A program made the translations under genes and the position numbers. From an uncultured Pelagibacteraceae bacterium (GTDB lineage Bacteria > Pseudomonadota > Alphaproteobacteria > Pelagibacterales > Pelagibacteraceae), in contig CACMOZ010000004.1 in NCBI GenBank assembly GCA_902615435.1, positions 54,691 to 118,690 of the forward strand: a stretch of 64,000 nt of DNA, read 5' to 3'. Shown piece after piece: positions 8,579 to 17,709 of this stretch. A model generated the notes under the pieces. That model saw nothing but the letters and a program-made list of their open reading frames with translations. It made no database searches and was not told the DNA's origin. Every line of letters begins with the position of its first letter. Position 1 is the stretch's first letter.

Positions 8579-9394
8579 ATGTATACATTACTTAATAAGT
8601 TTTTAAATAGTAGCTTTTTTGATAAACTACCAAAATATTTAGGTAGAAGAATATTTAAAATTTTTAAGATATTTTTTGTTGAAACCAAACTTAAAAATTT
8701 ACCTGAAAATAATCACCCTACAAATATTGATGTTAGCGAACAGACTAAAATTTTAGAAAATTTAACTGATAATTTTTATAAGCCTTTTAACACCTGTTCT
8801 TATTTATTAGAAATTTTTACAATATATCAATCATGCGACAATAATCGAAAATTGAGGATTATAGATTTTGGAGCAAATAATATTGATAATTACATTTACT
8901 TAACAAGATACCTAAAAAATTTTGAATATATTTATCATGATTTACATCATTATAATGTTGCAATAAAAGATTTAATTGAGAAAAATAATCTTAAAAATAT
9001 CACAGTATTAGATAAATTAGAAAATATTGATCAAGAAATAGACTTTGTTCTTTTTGGAAGTTCAATTCATTATATAAATAATTATAAAGAAATACTTAAT
9101 AAAATTTTTTCAATTAAAAATAAATATATAATATTTTCTCATACTCCGTTTTATATTTCGGATAAAAGTGATAATGATATCGTAATGAAACAAGTTAACA
9201 TACATCCTACTATCAATTATGCTTATTTAATTGAATATAATAATTTTTTAAACTTGATGAAAAAAAATAATTATAAACTTTTATCTCAAAATAAAAACAA
9301 TTTTATAAAATTTTTAAATTTTAAAAATTTTAAAAATTATTCTTTTTTAAGCTTTTTAGATTTAATCTTCATGAATGAGAAAGATTCAAAATAA
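8579..9394 (+). CDS. putative methyltransferase of the TIGR04325 (LIC12133-like) type
   Basis: A 271-residue, very Asn/Lys/Ile-rich protein. LRIIDFGANN near residue 98 resembles a degenerate SAM-binding motif I, and DFVLFGSSIHYINNYKEIL near 155 with IIFSHTPFYIS near 180 matches the layout I associate with the LIC12133 family of putative methyltransferases found in glycan loci. The role is not established; sugar O-methylation is a guess from context. It is placed between rmlA and rmlC. Confidence 0.55.
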   Translation: MYTLLNKFLNSSFFDKLPKYLGRRIFKIFKIFFVETKLKNLPENNHPTNIDVSEQTKILENLTDNFYKPFNTCSYLLEIFTIYQSCDNNRKLRIIDFGANNIDNYIYLTRYLKNFEYIYHDLHHYNVAIKDLIEKNNLKNITVLDKLENIDQEIDFVLFGSSIHYINNYKEILNKIFSIKNKYIIFSHTPFYISDKSDNDIVMKQVNIHPTINYAYLIEYNNFLNLMKKNNYKLLSQNKNNFIKFLNFKNFKNYSFLSFLDLIFMNEKDSK

Positions 9395-9395
9395 A

Positions 9396-9923
9396 ATGAA
9401 AATTAAAAACACCAAATTCAAAGAACTTAAAATAATATCATCTAAGGTCCATAAAGATAGAAGAGGATACTTTAGAGAATTATTTAAAAAAAAAATGCTT
9501 GCAAAAGAAAAATTTGTTTTTACTTGTGTTTCATCTTCTAAAAAAAATGTTTTAAGAGGTTTACATTTACAGACAAAATTTTCTCAAGGAAAATACTTAA
9601 GTGTTCTTAAAGGTGAAATTTTTGATGTTGCAGTAGACTTGAGAAAAAATTCAAAAACATTTGGTAAATATTTTAGTATAAAAATTTCAGATAAAAGTGG
9701 TATATCTATTTTTATCCCTCCTGGTTTTGCCCATGGATTTGTTGGTTTAAAAAAAGAGAATATACTTAGTTACCACTGTACAAATTACAGATCATCAAAT
9801 AGTGAAATTGGTATAAAATGGAATGATAAAGATTTGAAAATTAAGTGGCCCATAAAAAAACCAACTTTATCAAATAAAGATAAAAAAAATATTTCATTTA
9901 AAAATTTTATACTTAATGCATAA
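9396..9923 (+). CDS. rmlC: dTDP-4-dehydrorhamnose 3,5-epimerase
   Basis: A cupin-fold epimerase acting on dTDP-4-keto-6-deoxyglucose. Motifs are KDRRGYFRELF near residue 21, VLRGLHLQ with the catalytic His near 54, GEIFDVAVDLRKNS near 76, and FIPPGFAHGFVGL near 109; WNDKDLKIKWP near 147 is the usual RmlC C-terminal block. I chose the ATG at 9396 (175 residues), directly after the stop of the preceding gene; an ATG at 9375 would overlap that gene. No rmlD is obvious, though one of the downstream SDRs may fill that role. Confidence 0.88.
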   Translation: MKIKNTKFKELKIISSKVHKDRRGYFRELFKKKMLAKEKFVFTCVSSSKKNVLRGLHLQTKFSQGKYLSVLKGEIFDVAVDLRKNSKTFGKYFSIKISDKSGISIFIPPGFAHGFVGLKKENILSYHCTNYRSSNSEIGIKWNDKDLKIKWPIKKPTLSNKDKKNISFKNFILNA

Positions 9924-10740
9924 TCTTAAAATTTATTGCATGTGCTTGGAAAATAGCTATTTAAATATTGTTAAAAAATTAGGATATATTCCTGTTGGTC
10001 TAAAAAATAAAAATTTTTCTGATGAATGGTTAAGAGACAATACTATGGAAAATATTTCAATTAAAAATCCATACTATGGTGAATATACTTTTTATTACTG
10101 GTATTGGAAAAATTATCTAAAATACAAACAAAAAAATGAGTGGGTTGGTTTTTGTTCATACAGAGAATTATGGGGTAATGATAAAAAAATTAAAGACAGA
10201 AATTCTATTAATTATCTATTAAAATCATTGCCTGAAGAGTGGAAAGATTACGATGCAATTATAGGTGAACCGACTGTTTTATATAGACCAAAATTGGTTA
10301 AATTTATTAAACATGGTAAATTAGCTATGATAAGGAATTATAAAGAAATTTTTAATTCAAAACAAAGTATTAGGTTTCATTTTGACATGTTTCATGGAAA
10401 TGGAAATTTGGATAAAGCCATAAAACTTTTACCAGAGGAAGATAAGAATGAATTTAGCAAGTTTGTTAGAAATAATACTTCATTTAATCAAGGAAACATG
10501 TTTATAAGTAATTCTTCGGAAATTATAAATAAATATTTTAGTGTTGTTTTTAGTTGGCTAGAAAGATGTGAAAATATCTTTGGCTTTAATTTGAAGGGAT
10601 ATAATAAAATTCGAATGTATACATTTCTAGCAGAAAGATTTCTTCCTTATTGGTTTAAAAGATACACAAATTATTTAGAATGGCCGGTTGTCTACTGCGA
10701 TATTAATAAAAAATTTGAAAATAAAAATGAAGAAAATTAA
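9916..10740 (+). CDS. DUF4422 family protein, probable glycosyltransferase
   Basis: A 274-residue protein whose N-terminal half carries the hallmark of DUF4422: a DNTMENISIKNPYYGEYTF block near residue 42 followed by YYWYWKNY, then GFCSYRELWG near 77 and YDAIIGEP near 115. FHFDMFHG near 154 and QGNMFISN near 194 complete the domain. Members occur in capsule and O-antigen loci and are usually annotated as exopolysaccharide glycosyltransferases, but without a defined reaction. The 3' end overlaps the FdtA-like gene. Confidence 0.7.
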   Translation: MHNLKIYCMCLENSYLNIVKKLGYIPVGLKNKNFSDEWLRDNTMENISIKNPYYGEYTFYYWYWKNYLKYKQKNEWVGFCSYRELWGNDKKIKDRNSINYLLKSLPEEWKDYDAIIGEPTVLYRPKLVKFIKHGKLAMIRNYKEIFNSKQSIRFHFDMFHGNGNLDKAIKLLPEEDKNEFSKFVRNNTSFNQGNMFISNSSEIINKYFSVVFSWLERCENIFGFNLKGYNKIRMYTFLAERFLPYWFKRYTNYLEWPVVYCDINKKFENKNEEN

Positions 10741-11128
10741 ATTTAAATCTTTTAAAAAGAAAAGCGGAACATTAATTGCCTTCTCGCTTAAAAAAGATTT
10801 TCCAATTAAAGTAAAAAGAATATTTATTATTAATGGAGAAAAAAATTTTACTAGGGGTGATCATGCACATAAAAAATGCTCACAATTTGTTTTTCCTCTT
10901 TTAGGCAAAATTGAAATAGATTGTATTTCTAAAAAAGAAAATAAAAAAATTCTTTTAGATTTTAATAAAAAGGAGGGATATCTTCTTAAACCAAAAACCT
11001 GGTGTAGAATTAAATTCTTAACTAAAAATGCTGTTTTGCTTGTTGCCTGCGATATGGAATATAAGTTTAGTGATTATATTGAAAACTTTACAGAATTTTT
11101 AAAAATAATAAAAAAAAATAAAAAATGA
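10727..11128 (+). CDS. fdtA: FdtA/QdtA-like dTDP-4-keto-6-deoxyglucose 3,4-ketoisomerase (WxcM cupin)
   Basis: A small cupin isomerase that would move the keto group from C4 to C3 of dTDP-4-keto-6-deoxyglucose, the step before 3-amination. FTRGDHAHKKCSQFVFPL near residue 40 matches the RGxHAHK active-site signature of this family. I start it at the ATG 10727 (133 residues, usual family size 130-140), although the frame is open further upstream. It overlaps the preceding gene by 14 bp and the following SDR by 4 bp. Pairing with the DegT aminotransferase at 13941 supports the role. Confidence 0.78.
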   Translation: MKKIKFKSFKKKSGTLIAFSLKKDFPIKVKRIFIINGEKNFTRGDHAHKKCSQFVFPLLGKIEIDCISKKENKKILLDFNKKEGYLLKPKTWCRIKFLTKNAVLLVACDMEYKFSDYIENFTEFLKIIKKNKK

Positions 11129-12051
11129 AACTTCTTATCACTGGTGCGTGCGGGCATATAGGTTCATTTATATCAGAACGTGCACATAAAATAAAAAAAA
11201 TTAAAGAAATTATCTTAATAGATAATTTTAATACACAGCGTTATAACTCACTTTTTAATTTGAATAAAAAAAAAAAATTTAGTTTTTACAATATTGATCT
11301 GAGTAAAAAAAAGTTAAATAATTTCAAAAAAGTTGATTACTTAATTCATTGTGCCTCTCATACAAATGCCCAAGGAAGTTTTAAGATCAAAAAAGAGATG
11401 TATAGGAACAATTTATCTTGTATGAAGAATATAATTAACTATTGTTTAAAAAATAAATCAAAATTAATACATCTTTCATCTACAAGTGTTTATGGGAAAC
11501 AAGCAAATATAGTAAGTGAAAATGATGATCATTTGCTTAAACCTCAATCACCATATGCAGAAATTAAATTAATTGAGGAAAATTTGCTAAAAAAAAATAG
11601 AAAAAAATTAAAATATATTACTTTAAGATTAGGAACTATATCTGGTGTATCAAAAGGAATTAGATTTCATACTGCGATAAATAAATTTTGTTTTAATGCA
11701 TCATTGAATGAAAAAATAAATATATACAAGACAGCTTATAATCAATTTAGACCATACCTTTCAGTTAAAGATGCTTTTAAAATGTTTAAATTTTGCATAG
11801 AAAAAAATTTATTTGATAATGAAACTTATAATGTTTTAAGTGGGAACTTTACCGTTAAACAAATTATCGAAATGATAAAGAAATACAAAAAAAATGTTAA
11901 GATTAAATTTGTTAATACGGCAATAATGAATCAACTAAGCTATCATGTAAGTAACAGAAAATTAAAAAAAAGAGGAATAAATTTAACTTCTGAAATAAGT
12001 CAAGATATTAAGGAAACTTTAAAAATATTTAAAAGTTTAAAATATAAATGA
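11125..12051 (+). CDS. NAD-dependent epimerase/dehydratase (extended SDR)
   Basis: A 308-residue SDR with LLITGACGHIGSFI at residues 3-16 and a catalytic SPYAEIK (YxxxK) near 141; SSTSVYGK near 115 gives the catalytic Ser/Thr. It belongs to the GalE/RmlB/RmlD superfamily and probably reduces or epimerises a 4-keto sugar nucleotide. The partner enzymes suggest a dTDP-linked substrate. The precise reaction cannot be read from the sequence. Confidence 0.75.
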   Translation: MKLLITGACGHIGSFISERAHKIKKIKEIILIDNFNTQRYNSLFNLNKKKKFSFYNIDLSKKKLNNFKKVDYLIHCASHTNAQGSFKIKKEMYRNNLSCMKNIINYCLKNKSKLIHLSSTSVYGKQANIVSENDDHLLKPQSPYAEIKLIEENLLKKNRKKLKYITLRLGTISGVSKGIRFHTAINKFCFNASLNEKINIYKTAYNQFRPYLSVKDAFKMFKFCIEKNLFDNETYNVLSGNFTVKQIIEMIKKYKKNVKIKFVNTAIMNQLSYHVSNRKLKKRGINLTSEISQDIKETLKIFKSLKYK

Positions 12052-13232
12052 AATGTAAAATTACAAATAAATCGATTGATCCTTTCATGAGTTTTGGAAA
12101 AATGCCCATAGCTAATGGATTTATCAAAGAAGAAAATTTTTCTAAAGAATTTTTTTACAATATGGAAGTTGGTTTTAACGAAGATATTTCATTATTTCAA
12201 TTAAATGACCACCCGAAACCTGAAATGATGTTTAACCAGAATTATCCTTTTTTCACTGGAAGCTCTGAATATATGAAAAATCACTTTAATAAATATTATG
12301 AATTTATAAAAAAATATTTAAAAACTAAATCAAAAATTATCGAAATTGGATCTAATGATGGAACATTTCTAAAAAATTTTTTGAAAGATGGGAATGAAAT
12401 ACTTGGATTTGAACCATCAAAAAATGTTGCGGATTTCGCGAAAAAAAATAAAATTCCTACAGTAAATAATTTTTTTAACAAATCTACAGTGAAGAATTTC
12501 AAAGAATTTTTGGGTAAAACTGATTTAATATGTGCATCTAATGTGATTTGTCATGTTCCAAACTTAAAAGACTTAATTGAGTCTATTGATTTACTTTTAT
12601 CTTCTGATGGTACATTTGTTTTTGAAGAGCCATATTTGGGATCTATGTTTGAGAAGGTTGCTTATGATCAAATTTACGATGAACATATTTATATTTTTTC
12701 TGCATCCTCTGTTTCGAAAATATTTAAAATGTTTAATTTTGAATTAGTGGACGTTTTACCTCAAACTACACATGGTGGCTCAATGAGATATATAATTAAA
12801 AGGGAAAACAAACCGATTTCACCTAAAGTAAAAACAATCTTAAGTTACGAGTCTGAAAATAAACTTGATAGTTTAGACTCTTGCATTAAATTTAAAAAAA
12901 ATTGTGAGATTTCCAAAGAAAATATTTTAAATAAAATAAATTTTCTTAAAAAAGCTGGTAAATCAATTTGTGGATATGCAGCTACATCAAAAAGTACAAC
13001 AATATTAAACTACTGCAAGATAGATAAAAGTTGTATTGATTTCATCTGTGATACAACTATAGAGAAAATTGGTAAATTTAGCCCAGGTATGCATATACCG
13101 ATAAAAGATATGAATTATTTTCATAATAATATGACTGATTGTATTTATCTTTTTGCTTGGAACCACAAAGAGGAAATACTAAATAAAGAAAAACAATTTA
13201 AGGGTGAATGGTTTTCACATGTTTCATTATAA
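12048..13232 (+). CDS. sugar C-methyltransferase (zinc-binding class I SAM methyltransferase)
   Basis: A 394-residue protein with the three-part layout of NDP-hexose C-methyltransferases such as TylC3/TcaB9: an N-terminal domain (residues 1-60), a SAM-binding domain with IIEIGSNDGTFLKNF near 93 and FEEPYLG near 190, and a C-terminal domain with CGYAATSKSTTILNYC near 304 and WNHKEEIL near 371. The N-terminal CxxT/CxxC zinc motif is weak here (MKCKITNKSIDPF shows one Cys). In the family the methyl group is added at C3 of a 4-keto sugar, giving a methyl-branched sugar. It overlaps both neighbours. Confidence 0.78.
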   Translation: MKCKITNKSIDPFMSFGKMPIANGFIKEENFSKEFFYNMEVGFNEDISLFQLNDHPKPEMMFNQNYPFFTGSSEYMKNHFNKYYEFIKKYLKTKSKIIEIGSNDGTFLKNFLKDGNEILGFEPSKNVADFAKKNKIPTVNNFFNKSTVKNFKEFLGKTDLICASNVICHVPNLKDLIESIDLLLSSDGTFVFEEPYLGSMFEKVAYDQIYDEHIYIFSASSVSKIFKMFNFELVDVLPQTTHGGSMRYIIKRENKPISPKVKTILSYESENKLDSLDSCIKFKKNCEISKENILNKINFLKKAGKSICGYAATSKSTTILNYCKIDKSCIDFICDTTIEKIGKFSPGMHIPIKDMNYFHNNMTDCIYLFAWNHKEEILNKEKQFKGEWFSHVSL

Positions 13233-13944
13233 AAATAGAATAGTTTTTACCGGAGGAACCGGAAGATTTGCTAACTCTTTCAAAGCTCAAGAGTCAAATT
13301 CAAATTTTAAGTTTTTTTTTCCTAAAAAAACAGAGCTCAATATTTTAAATGTTAATTTAATAAAAAAGTATTTAACTAAAGTAAAACCAAAATACCTTAT
13401 TCACTTAGCGGGGTTATCAAGACCTATGAGCATACATAACAAAGATATTGTTCAAAGTATTGATAAAAATATTATTGGAACTGCTAATGTTACTAAAGTC
13501 TGCGCAAAGCTAAAAATTAAACTAATTTATATTTCTACATGCTATATTTATCCTGGACAAAAAGGTAATTATTCTGAAGGCTCACCCATTAAACCTATAA
13601 ACAATTATGCATGGTCTAAACTTGGGGGGGAGTGTTCTGTCATGTTATATAAAAATTCTTTGATTTTAAGAACTTCAGTAACGGAAAAACCTTTTGTTCA
13701 CAAATCAGCATTTTATGATTTTAAAACTAATTTTATATTTCATGAGGATCTAGTGATGAAAATTTTAAAATTAATTAATCAAAAAGGGTTAATTAATATT
13801 GGTGGAAAATCTCAATCAGTTTATAATTTTGTAAAAAAATATAATAAAAAAATAAAGCGATTATCAGCAAAAAACGTATTTGGCAAAAAAGCGCCATTAA
13901 ATGTTTCAATGAATATCTCTAAATTTAAGAAATTGATAAAATGA
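13219..13944 (+). CDS. short NAD(P)-dependent sugar-nucleotide reductase (RmlD-like SDR)
   Basis: About 241 residues from the ATG at 13219; a GTG at 13204 inside the upstream gene would add five residues. It has a Rossmann motif FTGGTGRFANSF, YLIHLAGLSRP near residue 61, STCYIYPGQ near 104 and NNYAWSKLGGE (YxxxK) near 127. It is shorter than typical RmlD (about 290) and lacks part of the C-terminal substrate domain. It probably reduces a 4-keto group at the end of a deoxysugar pathway; the substrate is unknown. Confidence 0.68.
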   Translation: MFHYKNRIVFTGGTGRFANSFKAQESNSNFKFFFPKKTELNILNVNLIKKYLTKVKPKYLIHLAGLSRPMSIHNKDIVQSIDKNIIGTANVTKVCAKLKIKLIYISTCYIYPGQKGNYSEGSPIKPINNYAWSKLGGECSVMLYKNSLILRTSVTEKPFVHKSAFYDFKTNFIFHEDLVMKILKLINQKGLINIGGKSQSVYNFVKKYNKKIKRLSAKNVFGKKAPLNVSMNISKFKKLIK

Positions 13945-15065
13945 TAAGATTTTGGAATTACGACAGAGAATATAAAAAAATAAATAAAATTATTTTAAAG
14001 AATATTCATAAAACTATTCTCGCTGGAAATATTTTTTTTGGTAAACAATTAGAAAATTTTGAGAAAGCATTTACAAAAAAATACAAAGCAAAATATGGAA
14101 TTGCAGTTGGTAGTGGTACCGATGCCCTTCTAATAGCCCTTAAATCTTTAAAGCTTAAACCGGGTGATGAAGTCATTACAGCTGCTAACACAGCTATACC
14201 AACAATCTCAGCAATTATTAATGCAGGCGGTAAACCAAAGTTGGTTGATGTGGGTGATGATTACTTAATTGATATAAAAAAAATTAAAAAAGAAATTACA
14301 TCAAAAACTAAAGTGATAATTCCAGTTCATTTATACGGGCAAATGTGCGATATGAATGAAATAAAAAAAATTGCTAAAAAAAATAAAATAAAAATTGTTG
14401 AAGATTGTGCTCAATCCCAAGGAGCAAAGTATAAAGGAAAATATTCTGGAACTATCGGACAACTTGGATGCTTTTCTTTTTACCCTACTAAAATATTAGG
14501 ATCTTATGGTGATGGAGGTTTTATCTTAACAGATGATTTTAATTTGTACAAAAAAATAAAAAGGATAAGGTTTTATGGGATTGAGACAATTGAAAAAAAT
14601 AAATATCTAAATAAATATTATGCTAACGAGAATGGAATTAATTCAAGACTCGATGAAATACAAGCTACAATACTTAATTTTAAACTAAAAAAAGTTGATA
14701 ACTACATTAACAAAAGAAGAATATTGGCAAAAAGATATTTATCAAAGCTTTCAAAAACAAATTTAGGCCTTCCATTTGAAAATGTTAATTGTAAACATGT
14801 TTATCATTTATTTACTCTAAATCATAAAAAAGCCAAAACGATAAAAAAAATGCTTTTAAAACTTAAAATTCATACAAGAACAATCTATCCTTATCCTATT
14901 CAAAAAATGAAAGCGTACAGATCAATAATAAAAAATAAAAGGAATCTTAAAACATCTGAAATCAAGGCAAAAGAGATATTCTCTTTACCATTATATCCCG
15001 AAATGAAAATCTCTGAGGTTGACAAGGTTTGCTACAATTTAAAAAAAATCTTAGTCAAAATATAA
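13941..15065 (+). CDS. fdtB: DegT/DnrJ/EryC1 sugar aminotransferase (FdtB-like)
   Basis: A 374-residue fold-type I PLP enzyme. GIAVGSGTDALLIALKSL near residue 54 binds phosphate, IVEDCAQSQGAKYKGK near 152 has the PLP-contacting Asp, and SFYPTKILGSYGDGG near 178 contains the Schiff-base Lys, so this is a true transaminase. With RmlA, RmlB and the FdtA-like isomerase it would make a dTDP-3-amino-3,6-dideoxyhexose. It contrasts with the paralogue at 17710, where the lysine is His. Confidence 0.86.
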   Translation: MIRFWNYDREYKKINKIILKNIHKTILAGNIFFGKQLENFEKAFTKKYKAKYGIAVGSGTDALLIALKSLKLKPGDEVITAANTAIPTISAIINAGGKPKLVDVGDDYLIDIKKIKKEITSKTKVIIPVHLYGQMCDMNEIKKIAKKNKIKIVEDCAQSQGAKYKGKYSGTIGQLGCFSFYPTKILGSYGDGGFILTDDFNLYKKIKRIRFYGIETIEKNKYLNKYYANENGINSRLDEIQATILNFKLKKVDNYINKRRILAKRYLSKLSKTNLGLPFENVNCKHVYHLFTLNHKKAKTIKKMLLKLKIHTRTIYPYPIQKMKAYRSIIKNKRNLKTSEIKAKEIFSLPLYPEMKISEVDKVCYNLKKILVKI

Positions 15066-15081
15066 AAATCTTTTAATAAAA

Positions 15082-16269
15082 ATGAAAAATATTGATTTAG
15101 TTATACTAGCAGGTGGTAAAGGTTCTAGAATTAAAAAATTTCTTAAAAATAAGCCAAAACCAATGATGAAGTTTAATAATATTTTTTTTTTACAATATTT
15201 AATTAATAATTTTTCTAAATATCCAATTAAAAGAATTTTTATTCTAGTTGGATATAAAAATAATATTATTTATAAACATTTTCATAATAAATCTTTTAAT
15301 TTTATTAACGTAAAATGCATTAAAGAAAATAAATTAATGGGAACTGGTGGAGCGTTATCAGGATTAAAAAAAAATGGTCTAAATGATTTTATCTTAATAA
15401 ACGGCGATACTTTGTTTGATGTCGACATTAATGATTTAATTAAATTTCATTCTAAAAATAAAATCGGTTGTATGGCTTTAACTTTGAATAAAAAAAATAT
15501 CGACAGCAAAAAATTGAATGAGTTATCATTAAAGAAAAATAGAATTTCACTTACCAAAAAAAGTAAATTTATGAATGGTGGAGTTTATTTTTTTAAAAAG
15601 AGATTTTTAAATCTCATACCTAGTCAACCATGCTCTCTTGAAAATGATATTCTTCCTAAAATTTTAAATAATGGAATGATAACTGGAAAATTTTATAAAA
15701 ACTTTTTTTTAGATATTGGAACACCTTATTATTTAAAAATTGCAGAAAAAAAACTTAAAAACTATTTTTTAAGACCATCGGTTTTTTTAGATAGAGATGG
15801 AGTTATAAATTATGATTATGGTTATGTATACAAAAAAAAAGATTTTAAATTAAGAAAAGGTGTTCTAGATGGATTAAAATATTTAATAAAAAAAAATTAC
15901 AATATATTTATTGTGACAAATCAAGCTGGAATCGCAAAAGGTATTTTTCAAGAAAAAGATTTTATAAAACTTCATATTTATTTAAAAAAATATTTCTTTA
16001 AAAAAAGAATTTTTTTTAACGATGTCCAATTCTGCCCTTTTCATGAAAAAGGGAAAATCAAAAGATTTAGAAAAAAAACTTATCTAAGAAAGCCTAATAA
16101 TGGAATGATAAAGCAAATTTCAAAAAATTGGATTGTTAATAGAAAAAAAAGTTTTATGATTGGAGATAAAATATCAGATAAAAAGTGTGCACAAAAAAGT
16201 GCTATAAAGTTTTTTTACGCAAAAAATAATTTTTATTCTCAAATTAAAGAAATTATAAGAAATAATTAA
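15082..16269 (+). CDS. hddC-gmhB: bifunctional heptose-1-phosphate guanylyltransferase / heptose-1,7-bisphosphatase fusion
   Basis: A 395-residue two-domain protein. Residues 1-225 are an NTP-transferase with LVILAGGKGSRIKKFL, KPKPMMKFN and ILINGDTLFD, most like HddC-type nucleotidyltransferases. Residues 232-395 are a HAD phosphatase with FLDRDGVI (motif I), IVTNQAGIAKG (motif II) and IGDKISDKKCA (motif III), like GmhB histidinol/heptose phosphatases. The GmhB zinc loop is incomplete: a CPFH is present, but the distal C-x-C before RKP reads TYL. Together with HddA at 18888 it would make GDP-D-glycero-D-manno-heptose; GmhA is not in the window. The 3' end overlaps the convergent SDR gene by 4 bp. 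Confidence 0.8.
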   Translation: MKNIDLVILAGGKGSRIKKFLKNKPKPMMKFNNIFFLQYLINNFSKYPIKRIFILVGYKNNIIYKHFHNKSFNFINVKCIKENKLMGTGGALSGLKKNGLNDFILINGDTLFDVDINDLIKFHSKNKIGCMALTLNKKNIDSKKLNELSLKKNRISLTKKSKFMNGGVYFFKKRFLNLIPSQPCSLENDILPKILNNGMITGKFYKNFFLDIGTPYYLKIAEKKLKNYFLRPSVFLDRDGVINYDYGYVYKKKDFKLRKGVLDGLKYLIKKNYNIFIVTNQAGIAKGIFQEKDFIKLHIYLKKYFFKKRIFFNDVQFCPFHEKGKIKRFRKKTYLRKPNNGMIKQISKNWIVNRKKSFMIGDKISDKKCAQKSAIKFFYAKNNFYSQIKEIIRNN

Positions 16270-17204
16270 TAATTATTTATTATTTTTTCTTTATCATTTA
16301 AAAAAACTTGTATTAGCTCTGAAATACCTTCATCTAAAGATATTTGAGCTTTAAAACCTTTTTTTTCAATCTTTTTATTGCTTACAAAATAATCTCGCTT
16401 ATCAGGATCTTTTCTATTAGTCACAATTTTTATTTTTAACCTTTTATATTGTTTCTGGATTTTTCTGGCTAACATTATTTTACTTATATTAGCTGAGGAA
16501 AGACCTAAATTATAAACATTTTTTTTTAAACGATTAAAATTTTTCATGGTAAAAATTACAGCGTTTACAACATCTCTTACGTGTATAAAATTTCTTCTGA
16601 AATGCGGCTCAAAAAGTGTTAATTTTTTCTTTTTTATTGCTGTGCTGACAAAATTATTTACTAGTAAATCACTTCTCATTCTGTAGCTATGTCCAAATAC
16701 TGTAGCCAGTCTGAAGCAAACATGATTTCGAATGTATTTTCTAACTAAATCTTCTCCATCACATTTAGTTTTCCCGTATAGTGAAATTGGTTTAAGAGGA
16801 CTATTTTCATCACAGTATTTATCTTTTTCTCCTATTCCATATCCTGAATTCGTCGTTAGATAGATAACTTTATTTTTTTTTGTTACTAAATTACATAGAT
16901 CTTTTATTGATTTTAAATTAGTGCTTATTGCTTCCTTTTTATATTTTTCGCATAATGGAGCACCTACAAGAGCAGCTAATGGAATAATAAATTCATGTTG
17001 TCTTACTAATTTTTTCATCAAAGATACTTTTCTTATATCGTCACAAATTAATTTAAAATTTTTGTAGAAATATAGATGATTTAAAGATCCTTTATTATAT
17101 TTTAAAAGATCAACTGTTGTAACTACATGACCTTTTTCCAATAATTTTGTGCAAAGCATTGAGCCTATATAACCCGCTCCGCCTGTAATAAGTATTTTGC
17201 TCAT
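16266..17204 (-). CDS. NAD-dependent sugar-nucleotide epimerase/dehydratase (extended SDR)
   Basis: A 312-residue SDR with KILITGGAGYIGSMLC at residues 3-18, IPLAALVGAPLCEKY near 74, TTNSGYGIGEKD near 117 and SLYGKTKCDGE (YxxxK) near 141. RRNFIHVRDV near 202 is the usual substrate-domain block. It is the last gene of the eight-gene minus-strand operon that starts after the tRNA. Given HddA and ColD-like neighbours it may act on a GDP-heptose-derived keto sugar; this is inference. Confidence 0.76.
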   Translation of the reverse strand: MSKILITGGAGYIGSMLCTKLLEKGHVVTTVDLLKYNKGSLNHLYFYKNFKLICDDIRKVSLMKKLVRQHEFIIPLAALVGAPLCEKYKKEAISTNLKSIKDLCNLVTKKNKVIYLTTNSGYGIGEKDKYCDENSPLKPISLYGKTKCDGEDLVRKYIRNHVCFRLATVFGHSYRMRSDLLVNNFVSTAIKKKKLTLFEPHFRRNFIHVRDVVNAVIFTMKNFNRLKKNVYNLGLSSANISKIMLARKIQKQYKRLKIKIVTNRKDPDKRDYFVSNKKIEKKGFKAQISLDEGISELIQVFLNDKEKIINNY

Positions 17205-17207
17205 AAA

Positions 17208-17702
17208 TTATAAAAATTTAGATTTTTTATCTCTATCACTTAAAATTGGTTTTTTTATAGGCCACTTAGCATTAATTTTTGGATCGTTCCACCTAATACT
17301 AATTTGTTTTTTTTGATCTAAGTATTTGCCCTTATAACTCCATTTATAATGAAAGACACATACTTTAGATAAACACAAATGCGCGTTTGCGTAATAAGGA
17401 GGCACTAGAATAGTTTTTGGGGATTTATGATCAAGAATAAATTTTTTACTTTTAAGAAAACTCTTGGAATTTTTTTTTAGATTTACAACTATTAAAAGAA
17501 ACTTACCATACGTTGATGTAATCAGTTTCCATGATTTAAAATCACAATGAAATCCTCTTAATGTATTTTTTTTTGAGATTGAAAATTTATCATGGTTAAA
17601 CTTTAAATTTTTAAAGTCTGATTGAACCCAAGAAGTCCAAAGTAGTCCTCTATGATCTTTGAAAATTGATTTTTTTTTTACAATTATATCTTTACTTATC
17701 AT
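17208..17702 (-). CDS. RmlC-like sugar-nucleotide 3- or 3,5-epimerase
   Basis: A 164-residue cupin epimerase, divergent from the RmlC at 9396. The catalytic His is in NTLRGFHCD near residue 52, the second conserved His in YYANAHLCLS near 108, and WNDPKINAKWPIKKP near 145 is the family C-terminal block. Divergent RmlC-like enzymes epimerise keto-heptoses and other keto sugars in LPS pathways, so an activity on the heptose-derived intermediate of this operon is plausible. The gene sits between an SDR and the 3-dehydratase with spacers of 3 and 7 bp. Confidence 0.74.
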   Translation of the reverse strand: MISKDIIVKKKSIFKDHRGLLWTSWVQSDFKNLKFNHDKFSISKKNTLRGFHCDFKSWKLITSTYGKFLLIVVNLKKNSKSFLKSKKFILDHKSPKTILVPPYYANAHLCLSKVCVFHYKWSYKGKYLDQKKQISIRWNDPKINAKWPIKKPILSDRDKKSKFL

Positions 17703-17709
17703 TATCTAC

